Shown in pieces: positions 43,435-53,987 of a DNA stretch of 64,000 nucleotides (the first letter of the stretch is position 1; each line of letters opens with the position of its first letter). Under the pieces are notes generated by a model. The model did not search any database, was not told the origin of the DNA, and was given only the letters and a program-made list of their open reading frames with translations. Origin of the DNA: Curtobacterium sp. MMLR14_010 (GTDB lineage: Bacteria > Actinomycetota > Actinomycetes > Actinomycetales > Microbacteriaceae); NCBI RefSeq assembly GCF_001865015.1, contig NZ_MJGV01000057.1, forward strand, positions 50,517 to 114,516, read 5' to 3'. The position numbers and the translations under genes are program-made.

Positions 43435-44348
43435 CAGGCACCTGCCTTCTCGTTCGCGGCGTGACGCGCAGCTGCCTCGGCACGGAGCAGGCGAGCCGGC
43501 ACGACGTGGTCGATGTCGAGGCCACGACGTGCGGCGACTGCGCGGGGCTCCTCGAGCTGCTTGAGGGCCTCGACCGTGGCGTGCACGATGTTGATGGTGT
43601 TCGACGAACCGAGCGACTTGCTCAGGACGTCGTGGATGCCGGCGCACTCGAGCACGGCGCGGACCGGACCACCGGCGATGACACCGGTACCGGGGCCGGC
43701 CGGACGCAGGAGGACGACGCCAGCGGCGGCTTCACCCTGCACCGGGTGCGGGATCGTGTTGCCGACGCGGGGGACGCGGAAGAAGTTCTTCTTCGCCTCT
43801 TCGACGCCCTTGGAGATCGCCGTGGGGACTTCCTTGGCCTTGCCGTAGCCGACACCCACGAGCCCGTTGCCGTCACCGACGACGACGAGTGCGGTGAAGC
43901 TGAAGCGACGACCACCCTTGACGACCTTGGAGACGCGGTTGATCGTGACGACGCGCTCGAGGAACTGGCTGTCGCCGCCTCGCTTGTCGCGGTCACGGCC
44001 CTGCTGACGGTCACGCCCGCCACCACGACGGCCACGGTTGTCGGCCGAGTCGCGGTTGTTCGACGCCGAGCCGGCAGCGGTCTCGACGGGACGCTCGGCG
44101 ACGGGGGCAGCTGCCTCCGCCTCCTTGCCCTTCGGGGCCGCTTCGCCGTCGGCGGTCGCGGCCTCGTCGGTGGTCGCGGTCTCGTCCGTGGCCGGGGCCT
44201 CGTCCGTGGTCGCGGCGTCGTCCGAGCTCGCGGACTCCTCGACGGTGGTCGACTCGTCCACCGAGGTGGTCGCGGTCTCCTCGACGCTGGTCGTCTCTTC
44301 GACGGCCGGGGTCTCTTCGGCGTTGCTGTTGTTCGCGATGTCGCTCAC
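43434..44348 (-). CDS. rpsE: Ribosomal protein S5 with a long N-terminal extension
   Basis: 304 residues, about 100 more than usual. The S5 core runs from about 125 ([19 protein letters not shown]) to the end and includes [19 protein letters not shown] and [15 protein letters not shown], both standard. Residues 1-90 are Glu/Thr/Ala/Ser/Asp-rich and strongly acidic; 100-124 is Arg/Gly/Asp-rich ([20 protein letters not shown]). Both are probably disordered. S5 forms part of the mRNA entry site. It overlaps rplR (ATGA) and rpmD (TGATG). Confidence 0.97.
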   Translation of the reverse strand: MSDIANNSNAEETPAVEETTSVEETATTSVDESTTVEESASSDDAATTDEAPATDETATTDEAATADGEAAPKGKEAEAAAPVAERPVETAAGSASNNRDSADNRGRRGGGRDRQQGRDRDKRGGDSQFLERVVTINRVSKVVKGGRRFSFTALVVVGDGNGLVGVGYGKAKEVPTAISKGVEEAKKNFFRVPRVGNTIPHPVQGEAAAGVVLLRPAGPGTGVIAGGPVRAVLECAGIHDVLSKSLGSSNTINIVHATVEALKQLEEPRAVAARRGLDIDHVVPARLLRAEAAARHAANEKAGA

Positions 44349-44722
44349 AGGTTCAGCCCTCCTTCACGGGCACCATCGGCGATCGCGGCGACGCGACCGG
44401 CGTACTTGCTACCACCGCGGTCGAACACGACGGCGTCGACACCGGCGGTCTTCGCACGCTCGGCGAGGAGCTCGCCGACGCGACGGGCCTTGGCGGTCTT
44501 GTCGCCGTCGAACGAGCGGAGGTCGGCCTCCATCGTCGATGCGCTGGCCAGGGTGTGACCCTTGGTGTCGTCGATGACCTGCACGAACACGTGACGTGAC
44601 GAACGGGTGACGGCGAGACGGGGACGGGTCTCGGTCCCGGTGATCTTCTTCCGGAGACGGTTGTGGCGGCGGGCCTTGGCGGCCGCCTTGCTCTTGCCTC
44701 GAGTACGAGTTCCGATGGCCAT
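44345..44722 (-). CDS. rplR: Ribosomal protein L18
   Basis: 125 residues from the ATG at 44722 ([11 protein letters not shown]). A GTG at 44728 overlaps the rplF stop (GTGATCATG) and would add two residues; the AGGTAAG box is spaced better for the ATG. Core motifs HVFVQVIDD and [11 protein letters not shown] are normal. L18 binds 5S rRNA together with L5. Overlaps rpsE by four bases. Confidence 0.96.
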   Translation of the reverse strand: MAIGTRTRGKSKAAAKARRHNRLRKKITGTETRPRLAVTRSSRHVFVQVIDDTKGHTLASASTMEADLRSFDGDKTAKARRVGELLAERAKTAGVDAVVFDRGGSKYAGRVAAIADGAREGGLNL

Positions 44723-44724
44723 GA

Positions 44725-45261
44725 TCACTTACCTGACTTTCCGGCCTTGCGGCGCACGTTCTCGCCGGCGTAACGGACACCCTTGCCCTTGTAGGGCTCC
44801 GGCTTCCGCAGCTTGCGGATGTTGGCCGCCACTTCGCCGACGGCCTGCTTGTCGATGCCGTTGACGGTGACCCTGTTGTTGCCCTCCACCGTGAAACTGA
44901 TGCCTGCCGGCGGCTCGACGGTGATCGAGTGGGAGTAGCCGAGGGCGAACTCGAGGTTCGAGCCCTTGGCTGCGACGCGGTACCCGGTACCGACGACCTC
45001 GAGGCCCTTGGAGTAGCCCTGGGTGACGCCGATGATCTGGTTCGCGATCAGGGTGCGGGTCAGGCCGTGCAGCGAGCGCGACGTGCGCTCGTCGTCCGGA
45101 CGCGTGACGAGGACCTGGTTCTCGTCGACGCTGGCCTGGATGGGCTCCGCGATGACGAGCGCGAGCTCGCCCTTCGGGCCCTTGACCGCGACGTTCTGAC
45201 CGTCGACGGAGACGGTCACGCCTGCGGGGATGTCAATGGGAAGACGTCCGATTCGAGACAT
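44725..45261 (-). CDS. rplF: Ribosomal protein L6
   Basis: 178 residues with both L6 repeats. [16 protein letters not shown] opens the protein, [16 protein letters not shown] lies in the middle and [16 protein letters not shown] with the basic tail ends it. It sits near the factor-binding site of the large subunit. Follows rpsH by 6 bases. Confidence 0.98.
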   Translation of the reverse strand: MSRIGRLPIDIPAGVTVSVDGQNVAVKGPKGELALVIAEPIQASVDENQVLVTRPDDERTSRSLHGLTRTLIANQIIGVTQGYSKGLEVVGTGYRVAAKGSNLEFALGYSHSITVEPPAGISFTVEGNNRVTVNGIDKQAVGEVAANIRKLRKPEPYKGKGVRYAGENVRRKAGKSGK

Positions 45262-45267
45262 GTTCGA

Positions 45268-45666
45268 TCACCAAACGTAGGCGAGGACTTCCCCACCCAC
45301 GCCCTTCTGCTCGGCTTCGCGGTCGGTCAGGAGACCCGAGGAGGTCGACAGGATCGCAACACCAAGGCCACCGAGGACCTGGGGGATCTCCGTCGACTTC
45401 GCGTAGACCCGGAGGCCGGGCTTCGACACGCGCTTGATGCCGGCGATGGAGCGCTCGCGCTCGGGGCCGTACTTCAGCTCGATGGTGAGGGTCTTGCCCA
45501 CGCGGGCGTCCTCCACCTTCCACTCGCTGATGTAGCCCTCGCGCTTGAGGATGTCAGCGATGGTCGTCTTGAGCTTGGAGCTCGGAAGCGAGACGGCGTC
45601 GTGGTGCGCCGAGTTCGCGTTCCGCAATCTGGTCAGCATGTCTGCGACCGGATCGGTCATCGTCAT
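45268..45666 (-). CDS. rpsH: Ribosomal protein S8
   Basis: 132 residues from the ATG at 45666, matching the family length; the in-frame codons upstream are not conserved. [15 protein letters not shown] at the start and [12 protein letters not shown] and [11 protein letters not shown] at the end are typical. S8 binds helix 21 of 16S rRNA, and in E. coli it represses the spc operon by binding its own mRNA near rplE. The 152-base gap upstream (to rplE) holds two hairpins. Confidence 0.98.
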   Translation of the reverse strand: MTMTDPVADMLTRLRNANSAHHDAVSLPSSKLKTTIADILKREGYISEWKVEDARVGKTLTIELKYGPERERSIAGIKRVSKPGLRVYAKSTEIPQVLGGLGVAILSTSSGLLTDREAEQKGVGGEVLAYVW

Positions 45667-45733
45667 GATGTGATTCCGTTCTTCACCTGGTTTCGACACC
45701 CGTTCCACGAATGCCGACCTGAGCGATCGAGTG

Positions 45734-45802
45734 ACTCCAGGGCGATTCCCCGGAGTCTGTGTGTTCGTGCGAGCGGGCCGGAGGACGTGATCCTCCGGCC
45801 CG
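45734..45802 (-). other. Two hairpins in the rplE-rpsH spacer
   Basis: A 12-base-pair stem CGGGCCGGAGGA/TCCTCCGGCCCG with a CGTGA loop (45774-45802) comes first after the rplE stop, then ACTCC-GGG/CCC-GGAGT (45734-45756). The first resembles a terminator without a T-run. rpsN usually lies between rplE and rpsH in other bacteria and is absent here. Confidence 0.65.
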
Positions 45803-45818
45803 CATCACCCGGAGTAGC

Positions 45819-46409
45819 TTAGACCGTCTGCTCGGCTGCGCGGAACGGGAAGCCCATCTGCTTGAGCAGTGCGCGTCCCTCGTCGTCCGTCTTCGCGGAG
45901 GTCACGACAGTGATGTCGAACCCGCGGACACGGTCGATCCGGTCCTGGTCGATCTCGTGGAACATGCTCTGCTCCGAGAGACCGAACGTGTAGTTGCCGT
46001 TGCCGTCGAACTGGCGGTCGCTGAGACCACGGAAGTCGCGGATACGGGGAAGTGCGAGCGAGACCAGGCGGTCCAGGAACTCCCACGCGCGGTCACCACG
46101 GAGGGTGACGTGCGCGCCGATGGCCTGGCCCTCACGCAGCTTGAACTGCGCGATGGACTTGCGGGCCATCGTGACCTGCGGCTTCTGACCCGTGATCGCG
46201 GTCAGGTCCTTGATGGCCCCGTCCATGATCTTCGAGTCGCGAGCTGCCTCGCCGACACCGGTGTTGACGACGACCTTGACCAGGCCGGGGACCTGGTTGA
46301 CGTTCGCGTACCCGAACTGCTCGGTCAGCGCCGCCTTGATCTCGTCCTTGTACTTCTGCTTCAGGCGCGGCTGGACGTTGTCAGCCGTCGCGGCAGTCGT
46401 GTCAGTCAT
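45819..46409 (-). CDS. rplE: Ribosomal protein L5
   Basis: 196 residues. [36 protein letters not shown] (read as two adjoining motifs) and [15 protein letters not shown] are conserved. L5 joins the 5S RNP and bridges to S13. The start overlaps the rplX stop by one base (TGATG). It is followed by a 152-base spacer with hairpins. Confidence 0.98.
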   Translation of the reverse strand: MTDTTAATADNVQPRLKQKYKDEIKAALTEQFGYANVNQVPGLVKVVVNTGVGEAARDSKIMDGAIKDLTAITGQKPQVTMARKSIAQFKLREGQAIGAHVTLRGDRAWEFLDRLVSLALPRIRDFRGLSDRQFDGNGNYTFGLSEQSMFHEIDQDRIDRVRGFDITVVTSAKTDDEGRALLKQMGFPFRAAEQTV

Positions 46410-46768
46410 CAGAGCTTCTCACCAGACTTCTTGGAGTAGCGGACACGGACGGTCTTCTTGACGCCGTCCTTCTCCACCTCTTCGTTGCGGAAGCCGACGC
46501 GGGTCGGCTTCTTCGTGGTGGGGTCGACGATCGCGACGTTCGACACGTGGATCGAGGCTTCGTGCTGCTCGATGCCGCCGGTCTTGGAGCCGCGCTGCGT
46601 CTGGCCGACGCGGACGTGCTTCGTGACGAAGTTCACGCCCTCGACGACGACCCGGTTTTTGTCCCGGAGGACCTCGATGACCTTGCCCTGCTTGCCGCGG
46701 TCACCGCCACGCGCCTGCGTGGCGCCCGTGATGACCTGCACGAGGTCACCCTTCTTGATGTTCGCCAT
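46409..46768 (-). CDS. rplX: Ribosomal protein L24
   Basis: 119 residues. [21 protein letters not shown] with [21 protein letters not shown] is the KOW domain; the C terminus is basic. L24 starts assembly of the large subunit. It follows rplN by 3 bases. Confidence 0.98.
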   Translation of the reverse strand: MANIKKGDLVQVITGATQARGGDRGKQGKVIEVLRDKNRVVVEGVNFVTKHVRVGQTQRGSKTGGIEQHEASIHVSNVAIVDPTTKKPTRVGFRNEEVEKDGVKKTVRVRYSKKSGEKL

Positions 46769-46771
46769 GGC

Positions 46772-47140
46772 TTACAGCACCTCCGGCGCGAGCGAGATGA
46801 TCTTCATGAACTTCTTGTCGCGAAGTTCGCGACCGACCGGACCGAAGATGCGCGTTCCGCGCGGGTCGCCGTCGGCCTTGAGGATCACTGCCGCGTTCTC
46901 GTCGAACTTGATGTAGGAGCCGTCCTGACGACGGGTCTCCTTCTTGGTGCGAACGATGACCGCCTTCACGACGTCACCCTTCTTCACGTTGCCGCCGGGG
47001 ATGGCGTCCTTCACCGTGGCGACGATGACGTCACCGAGTCCGGCGTAGCGACGACCCGAGCCACCGAGAACGCGGATGGTCAAGATCTCCTTGGCACCCG
47101 TGTTGTCGGCGACCTTCAGGCGGGATTCCTGCTGAATCAC
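46772..47140 (-). CDS. rplN: Ribosomal protein L14
   Basis: 122 residues, standard. [18 protein letters not shown] at the start and [18 protein letters not shown] near the end identify it. L14 touches 16S rRNA at bridge B8. First gene of the spc part; it starts 35 bases after the rpsQ stop, so it is probably still on the S10 transcript. Confidence 0.98.
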   Translation of the reverse strand: MIQQESRLKVADNTGAKEILTIRVLGGSGRRYAGLGDVIVATVKDAIPGGNVKKGDVVKAVIVRTKKETRRQDGSYIKFDENAAVILKADGDPRGTRIFGPVGRELRDKKFMKIISLAPEVL

Positions 47141-47175
47141 TGCTGTCTCCTATTTCCGCAAGCGGGCCGCGAGGC

Positions 47176-47460
47176 CTACTTGGCCTTCTCGAGGATCTCG
47201 ACCAGGCGCCAGCGCTTGGACGCGCTGAGGGGACGGGTCTCGCTGATCACGACGAGGTCGCCGACACCGGCGGAGCCGGCCTCGTCGTGTGCCTTCACCT
47301 TGGAGGTGCGGCGGATGACCTTGCCGTAGAGGGCGTGCTTCACGCGGTCCTCGACCTCGACGACGATGGTCTTGTCCATCTTGTCGCTGGTCACGTAACC
47401 GCGGCGCGTCTTGCGGTAGCCGCGGGTGAGGGCGGCGGAGTCCTTCTCTTCGTTCGCCAT
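47176..47460 (-). CDS. rpsQ: Ribosomal protein S17
   Basis: 94 residues. [21 protein letters not shown] and the later [22 protein letters not shown] (seen as two conserved blocks) define it. An OB-fold protein that binds the 5' domain of 16S rRNA. Start overlaps the rpmC stop by one base. Last gene of the S10 group. Confidence 0.98.
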   Translation of the reverse strand: MANEEKDSAALTRGYRKTRRGYVTSDKMDKTIVVEVEDRVKHALYGKVIRRTSKVKAHDEAGSAGVGDLVVISETRPLSASKRWRLVEILEKAK

Positions 47461-47780
47461 CAGTTCTCCTCGGCGGTCTCGGCCTCGGTCGACGCAGCGG
47501 GCTTCTCAGCCTTCTTGGTCGTCTTCTTGGCCTTGGTTGCGGTCTCGACGGGCGCAGGAGTGGCACGGATGCCGAGCTCGCGCTCGCGGAGGACGGTGTA
47601 GATCCGGGCGATGTCGCGCTTGACGGCACGGAGACGGCCGTGGCTCTCCAGCTGGCCGGTGGCCGACTGGAAGCGGAGGTTGAACAGCTCCTCCTTGGCC
47701 TTCTTCAGCTCGTCAGCGAGACGCTCGTTCTCGAACGTGTCGAGCTCCGTCGGACGGAGCTCCTTGGAACCGATCGCCAT
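47460..47780 (-). CDS. rpmC: Ribosomal protein L29 with a C-terminal extension
   Basis: 106 residues from the ATG at 47780. The L29 core ends near residue 72 ([19 protein letters not shown]). Residues 74-106 are an Ala/Lys/Thr/Glu-rich tail. L29 lies at the tunnel exit, where it contacts trigger factor and SRP. It overlaps both neighbours by one base. Confidence 0.97.
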   Translation of the reverse strand: MAIGSKELRPTELDTFENERLADELKKAKEELFNLRFQSATGQLESHGRLRAVKRDIARIYTVLRERELGIRATPAPVETATKAKKTTKKAEKPAASTEAETAEEN

Positions 47781-48199
47781 TATGCGTCGCCCTCCTCGCG
47801 CTTGATGATGCGTGCCTTGAGGGGCAGCTTGTGAATTGCACGGGTCAGTGCCTCGCGAGCGACCTCGTCGCTCACACCGGAGAGCTCGAAGAGCACACGA
47901 CCCGGCTTGACGTTGGCGACCCACCACTCGGGCGAACCCTTACCGGAACCCATGCGGGTCTCAGCAGGCTTCTTCGTGAGCGGACGGTCCGGGTAGATGT
48001 TGATCCACACCTTGCCGCCACGCTTGATGTGACGCGTCATGGCGATACGAGCGGACTCGATCTGACGGTTGGTCACGTAGGCGGGGGTCAGGGCCTGGAT
48101 GCCGTAGTCACCGAAGGAGACCTTGGTGCCACCGGTGGCCTGACCCGAACGCTTCGGGTGGTGCTGCTTGCGGTGCTTGACTCGACGGGGGATAAGCAT
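47780..48199 (-). CDS. rplP: Ribosomal protein L16
   Basis: 139 residues. [18 protein letters not shown] at the start, [20 protein letters not shown] in the middle and [10 protein letters not shown] later are conserved. L16 organises the peptidyl-transferase and A-site region. It begins 2 bases after the rpsC stop and overlaps rpmC by one base. Confidence 0.98.
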   Translation of the reverse strand: MLIPRRVKHRKQHHPKRSGQATGGTKVSFGDYGIQALTPAYVTNRQIESARIAMTRHIKRGGKVWINIYPDRPLTKKPAETRMGSGKGSPEWWVANVKPGRVLFELSGVSDEVAREALTRAIHKLPLKARIIKREEGDA

Positions 48200-48201
48200 G
48201 G

Positions 48202-49017
48202 TTACGCCTCAACTCCTGCGCCGGCCGGCGCGTCCTGCGGGGCCTGCTGCTCGCGGCCGCCGCGGTCGCCACCACGACGGTCACCGCGGTCACCGCGGTC
48301 GTTGCGGTCGCCACGAGGGCCGCCGCGACGCTCCGGGCGCGACGAACGCTGGTTCGCCTGCTCGCGAGCGAGCTCCTTGTTCGTGATGTCGCCCTTGTAG
48401 ATCCACACCTTCACGCCGATGCGACCGAACGTCGTCCGGGCCTCGTAGAAGCCGTAGTCGATGTTGGCGCGGAGCGTGTGCAGGGGCACGCGGCCCTCGC
48501 GGTAGAACTCCGAGCGGGACATCTCGGCGCCGCCGAGACGGCCGGCGACCTGGATGCGGACACCCTTGGCACCGGCGCGCTGTGCACCCTGGAGGCCCTT
48601 GCGCATGGCGCGACGGAACGCGACACGAGCGCTGAGCTGCTCCGCGATGCCCTGCGCGACGAGCTGGGCCTCGGTCTCGGGGTTCTTGACCTCGAGGATG
48701 TTGAGCTGGATCTGCTTCTTGGTGAGCTTCTCGAGCTCACCGCGGATGCGCTCGGCCTCGGCGCCGCGGCGACCGATGACGATGCCCGGACGCGCCGTGT
48801 GGATGTCCACGCGGACACGGTCACGGGTGCGCTCGAGCTCGATGCGGGCGACGCCGGCACGGTCGAGGGTCTTCTTCAGGTACTGACGCACCTTGATGTC
48901 CTCGGCGACGTAGTCGGCGTAGCGCTGCCCGACCTTCGTGCTGTCGGTGAACCAGTGCGAGACGTGGTCCGTCGTGATCCCGAGGCGGAAGCCGTACGGG
49001 TTGACCTTCTGGCCCAT
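48202..49017 (-). CDS. rpsC: Ribosomal protein S3
   Basis: 271 residues. [17 protein letters not shown], the KH-domain [14 protein letters not shown] and the [20 protein letters not shown] region are typical. Residues 220-271 form an Arg/Gly/Asp-rich tail ([19 protein letters not shown]). S3 forms part of the mRNA entry helicase with S4 and S5. The start overlaps the rplV stop by one base. Confidence 0.98.
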   Translation of the reverse strand: MGQKVNPYGFRLGITTDHVSHWFTDSTKVGQRYADYVAEDIKVRQYLKKTLDRAGVARIELERTRDRVRVDIHTARPGIVIGRRGAEAERIRGELEKLTKKQIQLNILEVKNPETEAQLVAQGIAEQLSARVAFRRAMRKGLQGAQRAGAKGVRIQVAGRLGGAEMSRSEFYREGRVPLHTLRANIDYGFYEARTTFGRIGVKVWIYKGDITNKELAREQANQRSSRPERRGGPRGDRNDRGDRGDRRGGDRGGREQQAPQDAPAGAGVEA

Positions 49018-49412
49018 TAGTTGCTCGCCTTCTTGCTCGTCGCGGCAGCGGCCTCGGCCTCGTCAGGGGTCGCGAGGACCACCGTGATGTGGCTGGTGCG
49101 CTTGTTGATCCGGAAGGCACGGCCCTGGGCACGCGGCTGGAACCGCTTGAGGGTCGTTCCTTCGTCGACGAAGACGCGGCTCACGTAGAGGTCGCGCTCG
49201 TCCAGGAAGCTGTTCGTCGAGTCCGCCTTGACACGTGCGTTGGCGATCGCCGAGGCGACCAGCTTGTACACGGGCTCCGAAGCGCCCTGGGGGGCGAACT
49301 TCAGGATGGCGAGGGCCTCGTGGGCCTGCTTGCCGCGGATCAGCTCGATGACGCGACGGGCCTTCTGAGCAGTGACGCGGATGTGTCGCACGCGTGCGAT
49401 CGACTCCACCAT
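49017..49412 (-). CDS. rplV: Ribosomal protein L22
   Basis: 131 residues. [20 protein letters not shown] and the beta-hairpin loop [19 protein letters not shown], which lines the exit tunnel, are conserved. The C terminus is Ala/Glu/Lys-rich. It follows rpsS by 25 bases. Confidence 0.98.
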   Translation of the reverse strand: MVESIARVRHIRVTAQKARRVIELIRGKQAHEALAILKFAPQGASEPVYKLVASAIANARVKADSTNSFLDERDLYVSRVFVDEGTTLKRFQPRAQGRAFRINKRTSHITVVLATPDEAEAAAATSKKASN

Positions 49413-49437
49413 TTCGTTCCTCCTCTTCGTCGCCGCG

Positions 49438-49719
49438 TCAGCGGCGACGGCCCTTCTTGTCGTCCTTCACGTGACCGCGGAAGGTACGAGTCGGCGCGAA
49501 CTCGCCGAGCTTGTGGCCGACCATGGATTCGGTGACGAACACCGGGATGTGCTTGCGCCCGTCGTGCACCGCGATGGTGTGTCCGAGCATGTTCGGGACG
49601 ATCATCGAGCGGCGCGACCACGTACGGATCACGTTCTTCGTGCTGGCCTCGTTCTGCGTGACGACCTTGCGAAGCAGGTGCTCGTCGACGAAGGGGCCCT
49701 TCTTCAGACTGCGTGGCAT
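49438..49719 (-). CDS. rpsS: Ribosomal protein S19
   Basis: 93 residues. [18 protein letters not shown] and [20 protein letters not shown], then [15 protein letters not shown], are all standard. S19 is in the small-subunit head beside S13. It follows rplB by 11 bases. Confidence 0.98.
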   Translation of the reverse strand: MPRSLKKGPFVDEHLLRKVVTQNEASTKNVIRTWSRRSMIVPNMLGHTIAVHDGRKHIPVFVTESMVGHKLGEFAPTRTFRGHVKDDKKGRRR

Positions 49720-49730
49720 CTTCTGAACTC

Positions 49731-50570
<840 letters not shown>

Positions 50571-50588
50571 GATTTATCCCTCTGGTCC

Positions 50589-50888
50589 TCAGCCGACAGC
50601 CGTGAAGATGTCGATCGAACCGGACTTGAGCGTCACGATGGCACGCTTGGTGTCCTTGCGCTTGCCCAGACCGAACTTGGTGCGGCGGGTCTTGCCCGGA
50701 CGGTTCAGCGTGTTGATGCCGGCGACCTTGACGTTGAAGATCTTCTCGATCGCGAGCTTGATCTCGGTCTTGTTCGCACGGGGGTCCACGATGAACGTGT
50801 ACTTGCCCTGGTCGATGAGGCCGTAGCTCTTCTCCGACACGACCGGCGAGATGATGATGTCGCGCGGGTCCTTGTTGAAGCCGCTCAT
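50589..50888 (-). CDS. rplW: Ribosomal protein L23
   Basis: 99 residues. [18 protein letters not shown] and [17 protein letters not shown] are family motifs. L23 is at the tunnel exit and docks trigger factor and SRP. The start overlaps the rplD stop (ATGA). Confidence 0.98.
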   Translation of the reverse strand: MSGFNKDPRDIIISPVVSEKSYGLIDQGKYTFIVDPRANKTEIKLAIEKIFNVKVAGINTLNRPGKTRRTKFGLGKRKDTKRAIVTLKSGSIDIFTAVG

Positions 50889-51532
50889 GCGGTGATCTCC
50901 TTCGCGGTCTTCGACGCGATGAAGGCGTCGAGGGCGCTCTTGCTGAAGACGATGGCGTCCGACACGAGCACGTCGTAGGCGTTGAGCTGGCCGTACGTGA
51001 GCGCGTGGACGTTCGACAGGTTGCGGATGCTCTTGAGCGTCAGCTCGTCATCCGACTCGAGCACGACGAGCACGTGCTTGACGGGCGCGACCTTCTCGAG
51101 GAGCGAGCGGGCGGTCTTGGTCGACGGCAGGTCAGCCGAGACGAAGCCCTCCACCGCGGAGATGCGGCCGCCGCGGGCGCGGTCCGAGAGCGAGCCGAGC
51201 AGGGCTGCGGCGATCATCTTCTTCGGGGTGCGCTGCGAGTAGTCGCGGGGGGTCGGTCCGTGGACGACACCACCACCGGTGTGCTCAGGTGCACGGACGG
51301 AACCCTGACGGGCGCGGCCGGTGCCCTTCTGCTTGAACGGCTTGCGACCGGCACCGCGGACTTCGCCGCGGTTCTTGGTCTTGTGGGTGCCCTGACGCGA
51401 AGCGGCGCGCTGCGCGGTGACGACCTGGTGGATCAGCGGGACGTTGGTCTCGACGTCGAAGAGAGCTTCGGGGAGCTCGAGGGTGCCGGAGACGGCACCC
51501 GAGGCGTCGAGGATGTCGATCGTGGTGGCCAT
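50885..51532 (-). CDS. rplD: Ribosomal protein L4
   Basis: 215 residues from the ATG at 51532 ([11 protein letters not shown]). A GTG at 51538 overlaps the rplC stop and would add two residues; the sequence across this junction (17 bases) is the same as at rplF/rplR. The tunnel loop [20 protein letters not shown] is conserved. In E. coli L4 represses the S10 operon by binding its leader; whether this applies here is unknown. Confidence 0.96.
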   Translation of the reverse strand: MATTIDILDASGAVSGTLELPEALFDVETNVPLIHQVVTAQRAASRQGTHKTKNRGEVRGAGRKPFKQKGTGRARQGSVRAPEHTGGGVVHGPTPRDYSQRTPKKMIAAALLGSLSDRARGGRISAVEGFVSADLPSTKTARSLLEKVAPVKHVLVVLESDDELTLKSIRNLSNVHALTYGQLNAYDVLVSDAIVFSKSALDAFIASKTAKEITA

Positions 51533-51534
51533 GA

Positions 51535-52191
51535 TCACTTACCCTTCACGGCGGTGCGGACGAAGACGGAGCGGCCACGAGCACCGGGGACGGCGCCCTT
51601 GACGAGCAGCAGACCCTTCTCGGCGTCGACGGCGTGCACCGTGAGGTTGAGGACGGTGACACGCTCGCCACCCATGCGACCGGCCATGCGCATGCCCTTG
51701 AAGACACGCGACGGGGTCGAGGAAGCGCCGATCGAGCCGGGCTTGCGGTGGTTGCGGTGCGAACCGTGCGAGGCGGAGACACCGTGGAAGCCGTGGCGCT
51801 TCATGACACCCGCGAAGCCCTTGCCCTTGCTCGTGCCGACGACGTCGACCTTCGCGCCGGCTTCGAACGTGGCGTCGACGGTGAGCTCCTGGCCCAGCGT
51901 GTACTCGCCCGCGTCGGAGGTGCGGATCTCGGTGAGGGTGCGGCGCGGGGTGACCCCGGCGGCCTCGAAGTGGCCAGCAGCCGGCTTGTTCACCTTGCGG
52001 GGGTCGATCTGGCCAGCGGCGATCTGGATCGCCTCGTAGCCGTCGCGCTCCACGTTGCGGATCTGGGTGACCACGTTGGGGCCGACCTCGATCACGGTGA
52101 CGGGGATGAACTTGTTGTTCTCGTCCCACACCTGGGTCATCCCGAGCTTCTTGCCGAGGAGGCCCTTGACGGTCTTGGTTGAGTTCGCCAT
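51535..52191 (-). CDS. rplC: Ribosomal protein L3
   Basis: 218 residues. [20 protein letters not shown] at the start, and [17 protein letters not shown] with the central extension toward the peptidyl-transferase centre ([20 protein letters not shown]). An early-assembly protein. It follows rpsJ by 13 bases. Confidence 0.98.
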   Translation of the reverse strand: MANSTKTVKGLLGKKLGMTQVWDENNKFIPVTVIEVGPNVVTQIRNVERDGYEAIQIAAGQIDPRKVNKPAAGHFEAAGVTPRRTLTEIRTSDAGEYTLGQELTVDATFEAGAKVDVVGTSKGKGFAGVMKRHGFHGVSASHGSHRNHRKPGSIGASSTPSRVFKGMRMAGRMGGERVTVLNLTVHAVDAEKGLLLVKGAVPGARGRSVFVRTAVKGK

Positions 52192-52204
52192 CAGTGCAGC
52201 CCCC

Positions 52205-52513
52205 TTACAGCTTGATCTCGATGTTGACGTCGGCCGGCAGGTCGAGACGCATGAGCGAGTCGACGGCCTTCGGCGTCGGGTCGACGATGTCGATGACCCG
52301 CTTGTGCGTGCGCTTCTCGAAGTGCTCGCGCGAGTCCTTGTACTTGTGAGGAGAGCGGATCACTGCGATCACGTTCTTCTCGGTGGGGAGCGGCACGGGG
52401 CCGACCACAGTTGCACCGGCACGGGTCACCGTGTCGACGATCTTCCGAGCCGACGTGTCGATGACCTCGTGGTCGTACGACTTGAGCCGGATGCGGATCT
52501 TCTGTCCCGCCAT
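52205..52513 (-). CDS. rpsJ: Ribosomal protein S10
   Basis: 102 residues from the ATG at 52513, giving [18 protein letters not shown]; upstream codons lack homology. [20 protein letters not shown] and the C-terminal VNIEIKL are conserved. S10 is in the small-subunit head and also acts as NusE in antitermination. First gene of the S10 operon. Confidence 0.98.
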   Translation of the reverse strand: MAGQKIRIRLKSYDHEVIDTSARKIVDTVTRAGATVVGPVPLPTEKNVIAVIRSPHKYKDSREHFEKRTHKRVIDIVDPTPKAVDSLMRLDLPADVNIEIKL

Positions 52514-53009
52514 GTCTTCTGTCCTCTCTGCGCCGCGCACCCTCAGGCCGCCTGACACCGCCGGGTTCCGCCCTGTGCGGACCTGGCTGTTTACGTGAAT
52601 CACCGGGCGCATCCACTGGGGATGACCGCTGTTCTCCTGTCAACCGCGCGGGCGGACGTGCTGCTGGTGCTCACACCGGCCCGCGTGGACGTGTCGCCTC
52701 CCGCACACCGGCGGACCGGCATGGTGGTGGGAGTCGAGCTGTTCTGCTGCCTGCGGCCCAACCCAGCCCTGCTGGACAGGGGGGTTGTGCACTGCCAGAG
52801 CAGTGATCCGGCGGGCGCGTACGCCGGCGGAATTTCGGAACCGGACAAGTCTCGCATGTCCCTGCCATCGGTGCAACCCGGGCGTGTCGCGCTCCTCGGC
52901 CGGGTCGCCGCCCCCGTCCTGCCGCGGATCCCCCGGCCTGGAGGCTCGGCCCGCGTCCGCCCCGCTCGTCACCTCCGACGCCGTCCCCGACCACCGTTCG
53001 CCGGACGCC
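52514..53009. other. Intergenic region upstream of rpsJ
   Basis: About 500 bases without a convincing gene. On the minus strand a TTGACA occurs at 52638-52643, but no good -10 box lies 16-18 bases downstream, so I do not call a promoter. A GGCCTGGAGGCTCGG copy of the dispersed palindrome core is at about 52935. The S10 promoter and leader must lie in this region. Right of it is the hairpin that ends the DarT-like gene. Confidence 0.5.
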
Positions 53010-53055
53010 CGAACGGGCACAGCACCGCGCTGGTGCGCGGTGCTGTGCCCGTTCG
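53010..53055. terminator. Terminator of the DarT-like gene
   Basis: A perfect 21-base stem (CGAACGGGCACAGCACCGCGC with its complement) and a TGGT loop, starting 14 bases after the stop at 53070 in the direction of transcription. It separates this gene from the S10 operon. No T-run. Confidence 0.8.
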
Positions 53056-53069
53056 TCGTTCGGCTGCGG

Positions 53070-53897
53070 TCAGTCCTCGTCCGGGACCACCGGCGGCACG
53101 AACCACGGCGGGAAGACGGCGACGCGGGGAGCGTGGCCACCGTGCTCGGAGAGGATGTCCTTCACCGCGTGGCGTGCCCGGTCGTTCGGCACGCCGATGA
53201 CCGCGACCGCGGAGAACGGCACGCTCGGGCCCGCGAGGACCTCGAGCCCCGTCATGTCCGGGTCGGTGAGGTCCGTGCGGCGCAGCAGGTTCGCCGCTGC
53301 CTCGGGTCCCACGGCGAAGCGCACGTCCTCGGCGTCGGCGTCGGTGTCCGCGAGGATCACCGAGTCGCCGAACGCCGCGGTGGGGACGACGAGGACGACG
53401 TAGTCGACGCCTCGGGCGGTCCGGGCGGCGTCCGACCAGCGGGTCTCGTCGTGCGCGCCACGACGCACCTCGTCCCAGCGGGCGCCGTCGGGCGAGAGCG
53501 AGAACGGCACGTGGCCGGCCACGCTCGAGCCGTCGGGCGCGGTCGCGGCGGCACGGGACTCGCGGAGTTCCGGGCTGCTGATGTCGTACGACGGCGTCAC
53601 CTGGTCGGCGGCGACGATCGCCTGGTCTGCGACGATGCCGTCGAAGTTGTCGATGTGGGTGACGTGGTGTGCGCGCAGCGTGCCGAACACGCGCGCTGCG
53701 GGCATCGCGGGCTCTGCAGCACGCAGAGCGGTTGCCTTCGCACGGGCCGGCGAACCGCCGGGGGTCGAGCGCAGGGAGGTGCTCACGCGGGTTCGCCGCG
53801 GAGCTGGGGCCTTGGGGACTTCCGGCACGTCACGCTGGCGCGGGGCGCAGATGTCGCAGAGTTCAGTGGGGAATCCGTGGATGCACTCGTCGGTCAC
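53070..53897 (-). CDS. Possible DarT-like ADP-ribosyltransferase-fold protein with N-terminal Cys/His cluster
   Basis: 275 residues. The N terminus has Cys5, His7, Cys14 and Cys17 ([13 protein letters not shown]), a likely small zinc knuckle, then a basic Pro/Ala linker. From about 70 the sequence resembles DarT (formerly DUF4433): [13 protein letters not shown] near 78-89, an Arg-containing segment at 107-115 and GHVPFSLSP at 129-136, the place of the DYVPFYF motif. I do not see the expected catalytic Glu motif (AEfLV), so activity is doubtful. DarT enzymes ADP-ribosylate thymidine in single-stranded DNA and are neutralised by DarG; no darG-like gene is near. Alternative: an unrelated actinobacterial protein. 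It is 90 bases after the topoisomerase IB gene. Confidence 0.55.
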   Translation of the reverse strand: MTDECIHGFPTELCDICAPRQRDVPEVPKAPAPRRTRVSTSLRSTPGGSPARAKATALRAAEPAMPAARVFGTLRAHHVTHIDNFDGIVADQAIVAADQVTPSYDISSPELRESRAAATAPDGSSVAGHVPFSLSPDGARWDEVRRGAHDETRWSDAARTARGVDYVVLVVPTAAFGDSVILADTDADAEDVRFAVGPEAAANLLRRTDLTDPDMTGLEVLAGPSVPFSAVAVIGVPNDRARHAVKDILSEHGGHAPRVAVFPPWFVPPVVPDED

Positions 53898-53987
53898 GAC
53901 TGGTGTGGGTCCTTCCGTGCCGCGTGGGGGTGGAACGGCACAAGGTTCTACGGTACGTCATCCAGCCCCGGAGCGGGACCGATCCGC

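Noticed and set aside
45667-45818. Decayed rpsN gene
   Set aside because: I see no S14-like motif such as the Cys pairs or the RCxxCGRPRG pattern in any frame of the gap.
52614-52643. S10 operon promoter at TTGACA
   Set aside because: The -35 is perfect, but the hexamers 16-18 bases downstream (CCCAGT, CCAGTG) do not look like a -10 box.
52595-53200. Open frames in the region upstream of rpsJ
   Set aside because: Both strands give only short Arg/Pro-rich frames without ribosome-binding sites or motifs, and one runs through a perfect terminator hairpin.
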